The notes: generated from the letters alone by a model not told the origin. Shown: positions 26,811-36,113, numbered from the stretch's first letter. The stretch: 57,738 nucleotides of DNA from Rhodobacteraceae bacterium UBA3069 (GCA_002366795.1 DFBX01000012.1:1-57738); one strand, 5' to 3'. Numbers and translations are program-made.

Positions 26811-27322
26811 CGCCGGGTCAGTTCGGTGCCGCGATAGGGCTGCACATATTGCAGCGCCATATCCCACGGGAAGAAGATCCAGGTGTCTTGCGACACTTCG
26901 GTGATGAAGGTATCGACCTGCGGGCGGCCCTTGGGCTTGGCATAAACGGTGGCGAAATGCGCATTGGGATACAGCTTGCGCACCAGTTCCAGTGTCTTGC
27001 CCGAATCCACCAGGTCATCGACCACAAGGATGCCGGTGCCGTCGCCCATGATTTCGGCGTCGGGGGATTTCAGCACCACGGCCTCGGACTGGTCCTGATG
27101 GGAATAGGATTCCACGCTGATCGTATCGACGGTGCGGATGTCCAGCTCGCGCGCGACGATCATCGCGGGGGCCATGCCGCCACGGGTGATGGCAACGACT
27201 GCTTTCCACGCGCCTGCATCGGGGCCTTGCCCGTCCAGCCGCCACGCCAGCGCGCGGCTGTCACGGTGGATCTGGTCCCAGCTGATGTGAAAGCCTTTTT
27301 CGTGGGGCAGGCGATCGGTCAT
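26807..27322 (-). CDS. gpt: Xanthine(-guanine) phosphoribosyltransferase
   Basis: Salvages xanthine and guanine with PRPP. The 171-residue protein carries the PRTase signature ILVVDDLVDSGKT and an N-terminal AITRGGMAPAMIVAREL segment typical of XGPRT. Length fits (E. coli Gpt is 152). Leftward, 23 bases after the LysE-type exporter gene and overlapping the aminotransferase gene by 4 bases. Confidence 0.93.
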   Translation of the reverse strand: MTDRLPHEKGFHISWDQIHRDSRALAWRLDGQGPDAGAWKAVVAITRGGMAPAMIVARELDIRTVDTISVESYSHQDQSEAVVLKSPDAEIMGDGTGILVVDDLVDSGKTLELVRKLYPNAHFATVYAKPKGRPQVDTFITEVSQDTWIFFPWDMALQYVQPYRGTELTRR

Positions 27323-27345
27323 GGCGTTGGTCCTTTGTAAGTGGG

Positions 27346-27945
27346 TCAGGTCGCGATGCGCAGGGCCATGACGCCCAGCATCGCAGCCGCAGCGCGGTCA
27401 ACGAACGCTTTGGATTTTTGATAGAGCTGACGGATGGCCGGAATGGTCAGCCCCATGGTCACCGCAGCATAAAACAGGATTTCCAGCACAAAGTGGTTGG
27501 CCAGCACCAAAGCCGCGTCGGTGCCGGTGGGCATGGCGGGGAAGACCGTGGTGAAAATGGCGGCGATAAACACAACGGCCTTGGGGTTGGCGAAATTGGT
27601 CAAAAGCCCAAGTTTCAGCCCGTTCACGCCGGTCGGTGCGTCGAAATCCGATGCGTTGCTGGCATTGCGCCACAGCGTGACCGCCAGCCAGATCAGGTAG
27701 GCGGCCCCCGCCAGTTTCAGCGCGACAAACGCCCAAGGGGCCACTGCAAACAGGGCGGTCAGGCCCAGAACGGCCAGAAGGCTCCAACTGACCGCGCCGG
27801 TGGCAAGGCCAAGCCCGCACAGGAACCCCGCGCGTCGCCCGTCGGAAAGCGCCGCCCGCAGCATTGCCATAATCGCAGGCCCCGGAGAGGCAAGCGCCCC
27901 CAATAGGCCAAGATTGAAGGCAATGAGCGATGCGGCGTCTAACAT
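27346..27945 (-). CDS. LysE/RhtB-family amino-acid exporter
   Basis: A 199-residue inner-membrane protein with about six hydrophobic helices. It has the family's N-terminal motif LLGALASPGPAIMAMLRAALSDGRR and a GLKLGLLTNFANPKAVVFIAA segment. Such proteins export amino acids or derivatives. ATG 27945 lies one base after the fabI stop, implying coupled expression. Substrate unknown; neighbouring gpt and aminotransferase genes give no firm hint. Confidence 0.88.
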   Translation of the reverse strand: MLDAASLIAFNLGLLGALASPGPAIMAMLRAALSDGRRAGFLCGLGLATGAVSWSLLAVLGLTALFAVAPWAFVALKLAGAAYLIWLAVTLWRNASNASDFDAPTGVNGLKLGLLTNFANPKAVVFIAAIFTTVFPAMPTGTDAALVLANHFVLEILFYAAVTMGLTIPAIRQLYQKSKAFVDRAAAAMLGVMALRIAT

Positions 27946-27946
27946 G

Positions 27947-28768
27947 TCAGTCCTTGCGGCCGGTCACGACGTCGATGTCGGGCGCGTCAACGGCCTTCAT
28001 GCCGACGACGTGGTATCCCGCATCCACGTGCAGGTTCTCGCCCGTCACGCCGCTGCCCAGATCGGACAGCAGGTAAAGCGCGGATTTGCCCACATCGTCG
28101 GTGGTGACATTGCGGCGCAGGGGCGAGTTCAGCTCGTTCCATTTCAGGATATAGCGGAAATCGCCGATGCCCGATGCGGCCAGCGTCTTGATCGGGCCGG
28201 CGGAAATGGCGTTGACGCGGATGCCGTCCTTGCCCAGATCCTCGGCCAGGTATTTCACCGATGCTTCAAGCGCGGCCTTGGCCACGCCCATCACGTTGTA
28301 ATGCGGCATCACCTGTTCGGCCCCGTAATAAGTCAGGGTCAGGGCGCTGCCGCCTTCGTTCATGATCTTTTCGGCGCGCTGGATCACGGCGGTGAAGCTG
28401 TAGCAGGACACATCCAGCGTCAACAAGAAGTTGTCGCGGCTGGTATCGACGTAACGGCCGCGCAGTTCGGATTTGTCGGAAAAGCCGATGGCATGGACCA
28501 GGAAATCGAATTTGCCCCATTTCGCCTCGATCTCGGCAAAGGCGGCGTCGATCGACGCCGGGTCGGATACGTCGCAATCGATCAGCGTTTCGACACCCAG
28601 TTGTTCGGCCAGCGGCGCCACCCGTTTGCGGAACGCATCGCCCATATAGGTAAAGGCCATTTCGGCCCCGGCATCGGCACAGGCCTTGGCAATGCCCCAT
28701 GCGATGGACTTGTCATTGGCAAGCCCCATGATCAGCCCGCGTTTCCCCGCCATCAGATTGTTTGACAT
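27947..28768 (-). CDS. fabI: Enoyl-[acyl-carrier-protein] reductase (NADH), FabI
   Basis: Performs the final reduction of fatty-acid elongation. A 273-residue short-chain dehydrogenase-like protein with the FabI N-terminus LMAGKRGLIMGLANDKSIAWGIA and the DCDVSDP motif. The catalytic pair is Y157 and K164 (YNVMGVAK) with Y148 in TYYGAEQ; the end has NLHVDAGYHVVGM. Upstream open frame to 28876 is not used. ATG 28768 is preceded by GGGAACGAATA. It heads a leftward run of seven genes ending at 21769. Confidence 0.95.
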   Translation of the reverse strand: MSNNLMAGKRGLIMGLANDKSIAWGIAKACADAGAEMAFTYMGDAFRKRVAPLAEQLGVETLIDCDVSDPASIDAAFAEIEAKWGKFDFLVHAIGFSDKSELRGRYVDTSRDNFLLTLDVSCYSFTAVIQRAEKIMNEGGSALTLTYYGAEQVMPHYNVMGVAKAALEASVKYLAEDLGKDGIRVNAISAGPIKTLAASGIGDFRYILKWNELNSPLRRNVTTDDVGKSALYLLSDLGSGVTGENLHVDAGYHVVGMKAVDAPDIDVVTGRKD

Positions 28769-28928
28769 TATTCGTTCCCAGCCCAAGATAGATGTTGGAA
28801 ACCGTTTAGGGGATCGGCCGCGTCGCATCAAGAGCGGCCGTTTCCAAAGAAAAAGAAGTGTGGCACGTAACGTCATGGGTGAAACCGTGCTGTTCTCTTT
28901 CTATATAAATTGACCAAAAGGTAAAATA
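28769..28928. promoter_or_regulatory. Divergent promoter region fabI / pdxH
   Basis: A 160-bp gap. The rightward side has an AT-rich TATATAAATTG patch at about 28902-28912, a probable -10 for pdxH, followed by AAAGG before ATG 28929. The leftward side serves fabI. No recognised operator. Confidence 0.4.
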
Positions 28929-29552
28929 ATGAGCGACAGACACGGCATATTCGCAGGGGATGACCCTTTTGCCATCGCCCAATCATGGTTGGACGAGGCC
29001 GAAAAGAGCGAGGTCAACGACCCAAATGCCATCGCCCTTTCGACGGTGGACGCTAGCGGTATGCCGAACGCGCGCATGGTCCTGCTGAAAGAGATCGAGG
29101 GGCAGGGCGCGCCATCCGGCGGGGCGTTCGTTTTCTATACCAATTACGAAAGCGCCAAGGCGCAGGAAATCGAACAGGCGGGCAGGGCGGCCTTTGTCAT
29201 GCATTGGAAATCGCTGCGCCGACAGGTCCGCGTGCGCGGCGATGTCGTGCGCGAAGAGGGGCCGCAGGCGGATGAGTACTACGCCTCGCGCTCGCTCAAA
29301 TCGCGGCTGGGCGCATGGGCCTCGCAGCAATCGCGGCCCTTGTCGTCGCGTTCGGCGCTGATGGCCGAGGTGGCCAAGATCACCGCGACCAAGGGGCCGA
29401 ACCCGCCACGGCCATCCTTTTGGGGAGGTTTCAGAATCATCCCGAAAGAGATTGAGTTTTGGGCAGACGGGGCGTTTCGCTTGCACGACAGGTTCGCGTG
29501 GCGGCGTGAAACACGAGAAGAAAACTGGAAAATCACACGACTCAACCCGTGA
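28929..29552 (+). CDS. pdxH: Pyridoxamine 5'-phosphate oxidase
   Basis: FMN enzyme that oxidises pyridoxamine- or pyridoxine-phosphate to PLP. The 207-residue protein shows ALSTVDASGMPNARMVLLKEI, FYTNYESAKAQEI, HWKSLRRQVRVRG and the C-terminal signature EFWADGAFRLHDRFAWRR ending in WKITRLNP. Normal length. Transcribed rightwards, divergent from fabI; AAAAGG precedes the ATG. Confidence 0.94.
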   Translation: MSDRHGIFAGDDPFAIAQSWLDEAEKSEVNDPNAIALSTVDASGMPNARMVLLKEIEGQGAPSGGAFVFYTNYESAKAQEIEQAGRAAFVMHWKSLRRQVRVRGDVVREEGPQADEYYASRSLKSRLGAWASQQSRPLSSRSALMAEVAKITATKGPNPPRPSFWGGFRIIPKEIEFWADGAFRLHDRFAWRRETREENWKITRLNP

Positions 29553-29670
29553 ATTTCGCGTGACGTGAAATGCAACGGGTTGAAAATGGTTCATTTTCCC
29601 CTTGCTTCCGGGGCCTGTATTGGCCCATGAGAGTAAAGAACTTGGGGACAGATTTGGTGGGTGGAAAGCT

Positions 29671-30204
29671 TTGACACAAGACGTGAATGGCACCCGCAGA
29701 ATACACGGTCAGGTAAAGTGGTTTGACCCCGTCAAGGGGTTTGGGTTTGTAGTCGCCGACGATGGCGGCCCGGATATTCTGCTGCATGCAAATGTATTGC
29801 GTAACTTCGGACAAGGTTCCGTTGCTGATGGCGCGTTGATCGAGATCGGCGTGCAAGAGACGGAGCGCGGCGTTCAGGCGACCGAAGTTTACGATATTAA
29901 ACCGCCCGAAACCGGCGGCACGGCGGCCCTAGCCGATTTCGAGGATATTGATCCCGAAGTCATCGCCGCGGCCAAGCTGGAGCCGGCGCGGGTGAAATGG
30001 TTCGACAAGGGCAAGGGCTTTGGCTTTGCCAATGTCTTTGGCCGTGGCGAAGATGTGTTTGTTCACATCGAGGTGTTGCGCCGTTCGGGGCTTGCCGACC
30101 TGCAACCCGGAGAGGCCGTGGCCCTGCGGGTCATCGAGGGCAAGCGCGGCCGCATGGCGACCGAGGTTTGCGCCTGGGAAGCCGGCCTGAAACCGGAAGA
30201 TTGA
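29671..30204 (+). CDS. Two-domain cold-shock protein
   Basis: Contains two cold-shock (OB-fold) domains joined by an acidic linker. The first has QVKWFDPVKGFGFVV and DILLHANVL; the second has RVKWFDKGKGFGFANVFGRGEDVFVHIEVL. Both carry the RNP1-like KGFGF core that binds single-stranded nucleic acid. Starts are ambiguous: TTG 29671, just after GGTGGGTGGAAAGC, gives 177 residues and best fits relatives, while TTG 29602 would add 23. The double-domain form is common in Rhodobacterales. The DUF192 gene follows 5 bases on. Confidence 0.88.
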   Translation: MTQDVNGTRRIHGQVKWFDPVKGFGFVVADDGGPDILLHANVLRNFGQGSVADGALIEIGVQETERGVQATEVYDIKPPETGGTAALADFEDIDPEVIAAAKLEPARVKWFDKGKGFGFANVFGRGEDVFVHIEVLRRSGLADLQPGEAVALRVIEGKRGRMATEVCAWEAGLKPED

Positions 30205-30209
30205 CGGCA

Positions 30210-30701
30210 ATGCGCGGCCTTTTCGCCAAATTGAACCTTATTGGGCTGACGCTTGGGATGTTCGCCTTGGCGGGGGGCGCGTTTGCTAATCCTGCCTGCC
30301 GCGAAGACACCGCATACCTGCGTGGCGATTTCGGCACGGCCCGGTTCCATGTCGAAGTGGCCGATGAACCCGAGGAGCGCGCGCGCGGCCTGATGTTTCG
30401 CGACACCATGCCGAAAAGCGCGGGAATGCTGTTTGTCTATGACCGCCCGCAATCCGTCGCCTTCTGGATGCGCAACACGCTGATTCCGCTGGACATGATT
30501 TTCCTCGATTCCTCGGGGAAGGTGCGCAAGGTGCATTCCAATGCCGTGCCGGGCGATGAAACCCCGATTCCCGGCGGCGCGTCCGACATTCTGATGGTGT
30601 TGGAAATCAATGGCGGGCTGGCCCGTGCCATGGGAATCGCGCCCGGAACGGAACTGCGCCACCCCGCTGTGCCCGGAACCGAGGCCAGATGGCCCTGTTA
30701 G
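30210..30701 (+). CDS. DUF192-family exported protein
   Basis: A 163-residue protein with a signal peptide (LNLIGLTLGMFALAGGAFA-NPAC) and the DUF192 core: EPEERARGLMFRDTMP, GMLFVYDRPQSVAFWMRNTLIPLDMIFLD and the final EINGGLARAMGIAPG. Probably periplasmic; the family has no assigned activity. It starts five bases after the cold-shock gene and ends 46 bases before tRNA-Pro. Confidence 0.88.
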   Translation: MRGLFAKLNLIGLTLGMFALAGGAFANPACREDTAYLRGDFGTARFHVEVADEPEERARGLMFRDTMPKSAGMLFVYDRPQSVAFWMRNTLIPLDMIFLDSSGKVRKVHSNAVPGDETPIPGGASDILMVLEINGGLARAMGIAPGTELRHPAVPGTEARWPC

Positions 30702-30747
30702 GGCTTTTCAAACCCGCCCAAGCAGTTTAAATGCTGCCTTGTGGTTT

Positions 30748-30824
30748 CGGGGCGTAGCGCAGCCTGGTAGCGCATCTGTTTTGGGAACAGAGGGTCGGGA
30801 GTTCGAATCTCTCCGCCCCGACCA
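30748..30824 (+). tRNA. tRNA-Pro (anticodon TGG)
   Basis: A full 77-nt cloverleaf including an encoded CCA end. Acceptor CGGGGCG pairs with CGCCCCG, the anticodon arm is TCTGT-TTTGGGA-ACAGA giving TGG, and the T arm has GTTCGAATC. It reads CCA/CCG-type proline codons. Confidence 0.96.
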
Positions 30825-30825
30825 C

Positions 30826-31569
30826 TTATCTTTCAGCTTTGACCGTATCGCCCGCCGCATTGGCGTTTCGCCAAAGGGCGATGTCGTCGCCATGTGACTC
30901 GGCCAGGTATTCTGCTATCTGCGGGCTGCCGAACACCGCGCGGTCGAACCCCTGACGCGCCACGTTGCGGCGGGGTGGGGGTGGCAGGGGCGCGCCGGTC
31001 ATCGCCTCCAGCATCGGGGCCAGATCACTGCCAAGGGCAATCGTGTCGAATTCGGCCAGCCGCGCGGCGATCTGCGCGTCATTCCACCCACGGCGCGGCG
31101 ACAGCACGAATTTGGACTGCTGATTCAGGAACAGGGGCCCGTGTTCGTCCAGTATCGCGATGACCTGCGCGGGGTTGGTATTATCCGCCGCGCGGATCTG
31201 GCGCGAGAGGTCGCGGAAATAACGGCCATAGCGAAAAAAGCTGTGCGGGCCGCGGGCGTATACCTCGAACCACCAATTGTAGTGCGAGGCGATTTGCAGG
31301 ACTGGATCGCGCAGGATGGTGAACCAGCGCAGCGGGCGCGGGGTCAGGGGCGTGACGACGTCGCGCATCCGCTCATAGGGAACATGCCCCGATAGCCAGT
31401 CGCTGTGCTGCGCGGCGCGAGCAAGGCGCGGCTTGCCCAGAATCCGCTCGATATGTTTGGTGCCCGGACCATGGGCGCGCAGCACCGCGTTGGCGGTGGT
31501 GCCCGCGGTCTTGGGGATATGCACCAGCAGGTTCAGCGGGCGGTTGGTGGGGGGCTTGATGTGGTTCAT
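30826..31569 (-). CDS. Sulfotransferase-family protein (Sulfotransfer_2 type)
   Basis: A 247-residue protein with the PAPS loop LVHIPKTAGTTANAVL (about residues 15-30) and the 3'-phosphate motif TILRDPVLQIASHYNWW. This set fits the carbohydrate sulfotransferase family, likely acting on a cell-surface glycan. Its stop abuts the 3' end of tRNA-Pro with one base between. It stands alone, not with the sulfotransferase operon at 7.8-14.1 kb, but may serve the same product. Confidence 0.8.
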   Translation of the reverse strand: MNHIKPPTNRPLNLLVHIPKTAGTTANAVLRAHGPGTKHIERILGKPRLARAAQHSDWLSGHVPYERMRDVVTPLTPRPLRWFTILRDPVLQIASHYNWWFEVYARGPHSFFRYGRYFRDLSRQIRAADNTNPAQVIAILDEHGPLFLNQQSKFVLSPRRGWNDAQIAARLAEFDTIALGSDLAPMLEAMTGAPLPPPPRRNVARQGFDRAVFGSPQIAEYLAESHGDDIALWRNANAAGDTVKAER

Positions 31570-32030
31570 GCGCCGGTTGACCCCATATATTGAGGGTTCA
31601 GCTTACCAAGGGCGCAGGGGGCGGACACATCATATGCCCTGCCCAAAGGGTTAACGTCGCTAAATGTGGTGGGTCCCTGTGGCCCGATCGCCGCAGTTGC
31701 GCCGTTTGCCGCGCCAGGGGCAATGGGTACGAAAAAAAACGGCGTCACGCGAAATGTCCCCTCGGCGGCCGGACTGCGGCCTGCTTATGCACTGCAAGCA
31801 TCACTTTACCCACATCCCCTAACCCTGTCCAATCCAAGGGTTTTTGCCAAATCGCCCACAGAACGCTCCACAGCTGTACAGATTTTGGGCGGGCCTGTGC
31901 ATGAATCACTCGCCCCCAGCGAGAGCGATTGCCATCGAGGCGGTCAACAGATCTTTTGCAAAAAATTGGCAAGAATTCCGTTGACCCTCTATGCTCAAAT
32001 ACGTCAGTTTGTGGGGGCCGGTCAGGGACG
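31570..32030. other. Intergenic region upstream of nrdJ, distal part (no gene seen)
   Basis: Open frames here lack ribosome sites and protein-like composition. I see GGGTTAACG followed by a second TAAA (about 31646-31660), a weak CtrA-like half pattern. An A8 run near 31733 and TGCTT/AAGCA (about 31784-31803) are also present. A candidate -35 TTGACC at 31981 lies just upstream of the NrdR-like box. Confidence 0.3.
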
Positions 32031-32046
32031 CCACAATATATAGTGG
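32031..32046 (+). promoter_or_regulatory. Candidate NrdR box upstream of nrdJ
   Basis: CCACAATATATAGTGG is a near-perfect palindrome and matches the NrdR-box form (ACACwATATATwGTGT-like). NrdR is the ATP/dATP-sensing repressor of ribonucleotide reductase genes. NrdR boxes normally occur in pairs about 31-32 bp apart; I do not find a good second copy. TTGACC 45 bases upstream could be the -35 element. Confidence 0.65.
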
Positions 32047-32231
32047 TCTCAGGGATCGGGCTGGGACAGGTTCAAACATGGGCAGCCTTTCAAGGGGCTG
32101 AACAGTTGTCGCGCTCTTTTAATGGGGGGCGCGAGCCAAGACGTCTTGCCCGATGCCAGAGCTTTGACAGGTGGCCCTGCCGCAATGACGGGGGCCGGGG
32201 ACTGTAGAAGCTGGATATATGGGGCAGCGCA
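32047..32231 (+). promoter_or_regulatory. Structured 5' leader of nrdJ
   Basis: If transcription starts near the NrdR-like box, the mRNA has a leader of about 180 nt. It can form stems such as AGCC-N-GGCT (about 32082-32099) and GCGC-N-GCGC (about 32110-32135) before the start codon. I see no B12-box, so a cobalamin riboswitch is not supported. Role unknown. Confidence 0.3.
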
Positions 32232-35200
32232 ATGAAGATTGAAAGAAAGTTCACCATCGCCGGGCAGGACGCCTACGCAGCACTGGATTTTGTGACCACC
32301 GTTTCGGAAATCCGCAACCCGGACGGATCCATCGTGTTCCGCCTCGACGAGGTTGAAGTGCCCGCGAAATGGTCGCAGGTGGCGTCCGATGTCATTGCGC
32401 AGAAATATTTCCGCAAAGCAGGCGTTCCCGCCAAGATGAAAAAAGTGGCAGAGGACGGCGTGCCGGAATTCCTCTGGCGGTCGGTGCCCGACCAAGACGC
32501 GCTGGCAAAGCTGCCCGAAGACCAGCGTTTCGGCGGCGAAACCTCCTCCAAGCAGGTGTTCGACCGTCTGGCTGGCGCATGGGCCTATTGGGGCTGGCAG
32601 GGGGGCTACTTCACCTCGGAAGAAGACGCGCAGGCCTATTACGACGAAATGCGTTTCATGCTGGCCGCACAGATGGCTGCCCCCAACAGCCCGCAGTGGT
32701 TCAACACCGGCCTGCACTGGGCTTACGGCATCGACGGTCCCGGCCAAGGCCATTTCTATGTGGATCACAAAACCAAAAAGCTGACCAAATCCGCCAGTGC
32801 ATACGAGCATCCCCAGCCCCACGCCTGCTTCATCCAATCGGTTGCCGACGACCTGGTGGGTGATGGCGGCATCATGGACCTGTGGGTGCGCGAGGCGCGC
32901 CTGTTCAAATACGGCTCTGGCACCGGCACGAACTTCAGCTCGCTGCGCGCCGAGGGCGAGAAACTGTCGGGCGGCGGCAAGTCGTCGGGCCTGATGGGTT
33001 TCCTGAAAATCGGAGACCGCGCCGCCGGCGCGATCAAGTCGGGCGGCACCACGCGCCGCGCCGCCAAGATGGTGATCTGCGATGTCGATCACCCCGATGT
33101 CGAAGAATTCGTGAACTGGAAGGTGAAAGAGGAACAAAAGGTTGCCTCGATCGTGGCCGGTTCCAAGATGCACGAACAAGAGCTGAACAAGATCTTCGGC
33201 GCGATCCGCGAATGGGACGGTTCGACCGAGGATGCGGTGGATCCGGTGAAAAACCCCAGCCTGAAAACCGCCATTCGCGGCGCGAAAAAGGTGTCCATCC
33301 CGGAAACTTACGTGAAACGCGTGCTGGATTATGCCAAGCAGGGCTATGACAGCATCGAATTCCCCACCTATGACACCGACTGGGACAGCGAAGCCTACGC
33401 TTCCGTGTCCGGCCAGAACTCCAACAACTCGGTCCGTGTCACCGATGCCTTCCTGAAGGCGGTCAAGGACGATGCCGATTGGGAACTGCTGCGCCGCACC
33501 GATGGCAGCGTCGCCAAAACGGTGAAAGCCCGCGACCTGTGGGAAAACATCGGCCACGCCGCATGGGCCTGCGCCGATCCGGGCATCCAGTATCACGACA
33601 CCGTCAACGCATGGCACACCTGCCCCGAAGATGGCGCGATCCGCGGCTCGAACCCCTGTTCGGAATACATGTTCCTGGACGACACGGCCTGTAACCTTGC
33701 CTCGATGAATCTGCTGACTTTCCTCAAGGACGGCGTGTTTCAGGCGGAAAACTACATGCATGCCACCCGCCTGTGGACCGTGACGCTGGAAATCTCGGTG
33801 ATGATGGCGCAGTTCCCGTCCAAGGAAATCGCGCAGCGTTCATTCGATTTCCGCACTTTGGGTTTGGGTTACGCCAATATCGGCGGTTTGCTGATGAACA
33901 TGGGCTTTGGCTATGACAGCGACGAGGGGCGTTCCCTTGGCGCGGCACTGACGGCGATCATGACCGGCGTGTCCTATGCCACATCCGCCGAAATGGCCGG
34001 TGAACTGGGTGCGTTTGACGGTTATAAACGCAACAGCAAACACATGCTGCGCGTGATCCGCAACCACCGCAACGCCGCCTATGGCGCGACCGACGGATAC
34101 GAGGCGCTGGACATCAAACCCGTTGCGCTGGACCACGCCAACTGCCCCGATGCGACGCTGGTTGAACTGGCCATGTCCGCATGGGACGAGGCGCTGAAAC
34201 TGGGCGAGCAGCACGGCTATCGCAACGCGCAGGTGTCCGTCATCGCGCCCACCGGCACCATCGGTTTGGTGATGGATTGCGACACCACCGGGATTGAGCC
34301 GGATTTCGCATTGGTCAAATTCAAGAAACTGGCCGGTGGCGGTTATTTCAAAATCATCAACCAGTCGGTGCCTGCGGCATTGGAACAACTGGGCTATGGC
34401 AGCGCGCAGATCGAAGAGGCGATTTCTTATGCCGTCGGTCACGGGTCGATCGGCAATGCACCGGCGATCAACCACACCAGCCTGATCGGCCACGGTTTCG
34501 GCCCGCGCGAGTTGGACAAGATCGAAGCCGCGCTTGGGTCTGCCTTTGACATCCGTTTCGTGTTCAACCAGTGGACATTGGGTGCGGAATTCTGCACCGG
34601 AACGCTGGGTATTCCCGCGGCCAAGCTGAACGATCCCGGCTTTGACCTGCTGCGCCACCTCGGGTTCACCCGTGCCGATATCGACGCGGCCAACGACCAC
34701 GTCTGCGGCACCATGACATTGGAAGGCGCGCCGCATCTGGACCCGAAACATTACCATATCTTCGATTGCGCCAACCCCTGCGGCAAGAAGGGCAAGCGCT
34801 TCTTGTCGGTCAACAGCCACATTGATATGATGGCGGCGGCGCAGTCGTTCATTTCGGGTGCGATTTCCAAAACCATCAACATGCCCAATGATGCGACCAT
34901 CACCGATTGTCAGGCCGCGTATGAACGCAGCTGGCAGATGGGGATCAAGGCCAACGCGCTGTATCGTGACGGGTCCAAACTGTCGCAGCCGCTGGCATCC
35001 GCGCTGGTCGAAGACGACGACGAGGCAGCCGAGGTGCTGGAAAGCGGCACTCCGCAGGAAAAGGCCGCCGTGCTGGCCGAAAAGATCATCGAAAAGGTGA
35101 TCGTCAAAGAGGTCGCGCGTGGCCGTGAAAAACTGCCCGAGCGTCGCAAGGGTTACACCCAAAAAGCCGTTGTTGGCGGTCACAAGGTATACCTGCGCAC

Positions 35201-35909
35201 CGGCGAATATGGCGATGGCCAGCTGGGGGAAATCTTCATCGACATGCACAAGGAAGGTGCAGGTTTCCGCGCGATGATGAACAATTTCGCCATCGCCGTG
35301 TCCGTGGGCCTGCAATACGGTGTGCCGCTGGAAGAATTTGTTGATGCCTTTACCTTCACCAAATTCGAACCGGCGGGCATGGTGCAGGGCAATGACAGCA
35401 TCAAGAACGCCACCTCGATCCTTGACTACATCTTCCGCGAATTGGCCGTGTCCTACCTGGACCGCACCGATCTGGCGCATGTGAAACCCGAAGGGGCCAG
35501 CTTTGACGATCTGGGCCGCGGCGAGGAAGAGGGCGTCAGCAACGTCTCCGAACTGAGCGAAACCGCTGCCTCGCGCTCGCTTGAAGTGCTCAAGCAGATC
35601 TCCTCGACGGGGTATCTGCGCAAGCGCCTGCCGCAGGATCTGGTGGTGCTGCAAGGCGGCATGGCCGCGACGGGCACCGATCCGGTTGCGTCTTTGCAGA
35701 CCCTCGTGCCGGAAATCACCACGGCCACGATTGCAACCTCGACCACCACGGCAATGGCCAGCGGCACCGTGACCATGGACGCGCGCACCAAGGCCAAGAT
35801 GCAGGGCTATGAGGGCGAAGCCTGTGGCGAGTGCGGCAACTACACACTGGTGCGCAACGGCACCTGCATGAAGTGCAACACCTGCGGTGGCACGTCCGGC
35901 TGTAGCTAA
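32232..35909 (+). CDS. nrdJ: Adenosylcobalamin-dependent ribonucleotide reductase (class II)
   Basis: Reduces ribonucleotides to deoxyribonucleotides with a B12-generated thiyl radical, independent of oxygen. The 1225-residue length fits the long NrdJ group of alphaproteobacteria. Visible are MAAPNSPQWFNTGLHWAYG, GSGTGTNFSSLR, the active-site region RGSNPCSEYMFLDDTACNLASMNL and APTGTIGLVMDCDTTGIEPD. A C-terminal Cys cluster (CGECGNYTLVRNGTCMKCNTCGG) delivers reducing power or binds zinc. It is the only reductase gene in this window. Likely NrdR-controlled. Confidence 0.95.
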   Translation: MKIERKFTIAGQDAYAALDFVTTVSEIRNPDGSIVFRLDEVEVPAKWSQVASDVIAQKYFRKAGVPAKMKKVAEDGVPEFLWRSVPDQDALAKLPEDQRFGGETSSKQVFDRLAGAWAYWGWQGGYFTSEEDAQAYYDEMRFMLAAQMAAPNSPQWFNTGLHWAYGIDGPGQGHFYVDHKTKKLTKSASAYEHPQPHACFIQSVADDLVGDGGIMDLWVREARLFKYGSGTGTNFSSLRAEGEKLSGGGKSSGLMGFLKIGDRAAGAIKSGGTTRRAAKMVICDVDHPDVEEFVNWKVKEEQKVASIVAGSKMHEQELNKIFGAIREWDGSTEDAVDPVKNPSLKTAIRGAKKVSIPETYVKRVLDYAKQGYDSIEFPTYDTDWDSEAYASVSGQNSNNSVRVTDAFLKAVKDDADWELLRRTDGSVAKTVKARDLWENIGHAAWACADPGIQYHDTVNAWHTCPEDGAIRGSNPCSEYMFLDDTACNLASMNLLTFLKDGVFQAENYMHATRLWTVTLEISVMMAQFPSKEIAQRSFDFRTLGLGYANIGGLLMNMGFGYDSDEGRSLGAALTAIMTGVSYATSAEMAGELGAFDGYKRNSKHMLRVIRNHRNAAYGATDGYEALDIKPVALDHANCPDATLVELAMSAWDEALKLGEQHGYRNAQVSVIAPTGTIGLVMDCDTTGIEPDFALVKFKKLAGGGYFKIINQSVPAALEQLGYGSAQIEEAISYAVGHGSIGNAPAINHTSLIGHGFGPRELDKIEAALGSAFDIRFVFNQWTLGAEFCTGTLGIPAAKLNDPGFDLLRHLGFTRADIDAANDHVCGTMTLEGAPHLDPKHYHIFDCANPCGKKGKRFLSVNSHIDMMAAAQSFISGAISKTINMPNDATITDCQAAYERSWQMGIKANALYRDGSKLSQPLASALVEDDDEAAEVLESGTPQEKAAVLAEKIIEKVIVKEVARGREKLPERRKGYTQKAVVGGHKVYLRTGEYGDGQLGEIFIDMHKEGAGFRAMMNNFAIAVSVGLQYGVPLEEFVDAFTFTKFEPAGMVQGNDSIKNATSILDYIFRELAVSYLDRTDLAHVKPEGASFDDLGRGEEEGVSNVSELSETAASRSLEVLKQISSTGYLRKRLPQDLVVLQGGMAATGTDPVASLQTLVPEITTATIATSTTTAMASGTVTMDARTKAKMQGYEGEACGECGNYTLVRNGTCMKCNTCGGTSGCS

Positions 35910-36113
35910 GAAATTGAGAGTTGGGGGGCGGTGCGCCAACACCTCCCCCCGGCTTCCCGCACTCGCTAGGCACGCTGCGGGATAACCAAAATCCGGCCCC
36001 TCAGGGTCGATAGTCAGCTAAGACCACGATCAGTTTTGCTGATCAATAGCGGGTCGATTTTTACATGAGTTACCCCCAAGAAATTGGGGAGCTCTGTGGA
36101 TAAGGAAACGGAA
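35910..36113. other. nrdJ downstream region with hairpins and a DnaA-box match
   Basis: Holds a GGGGGG/CCCCCC hairpin just past nrdJ (about 35923-35950), GATCAG-TTTTG-CTGATC (about 36028-36044) and CCCCAA/TTGGGG (about 36074-36089). TGTGGATAA at 36095-36103 is an exact DnaA box on the minus strand, but a single box is weak evidence. It overlaps the ribosome-site region of the small gene that follows. Confidence 0.4.

Noticed and set aside
31996..32011. Second NrdR box (CAAATACGTCAGTTTG)
   Set aside because: Only the outer four bases are symmetric, and centre-to-centre spacing to the good box is 35 bp rather than 31-32.
31590..32043. Plus-strand open frames upstream of nrdJ
   Set aside because: No ribosome site, no recognisable composition, and they overlap the likely promoter and NrdR-like box.
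32047..32231. Cobalamin riboswitch before the B12-dependent reductase
   Set aside because: The conserved GCCACTG B12-box and the GGGAA core are not present.
33840..35942. 700-residue minus-strand open frame
   Set aside because: Shadow of nrdJ, whose conserved motifs are on the plus strand.
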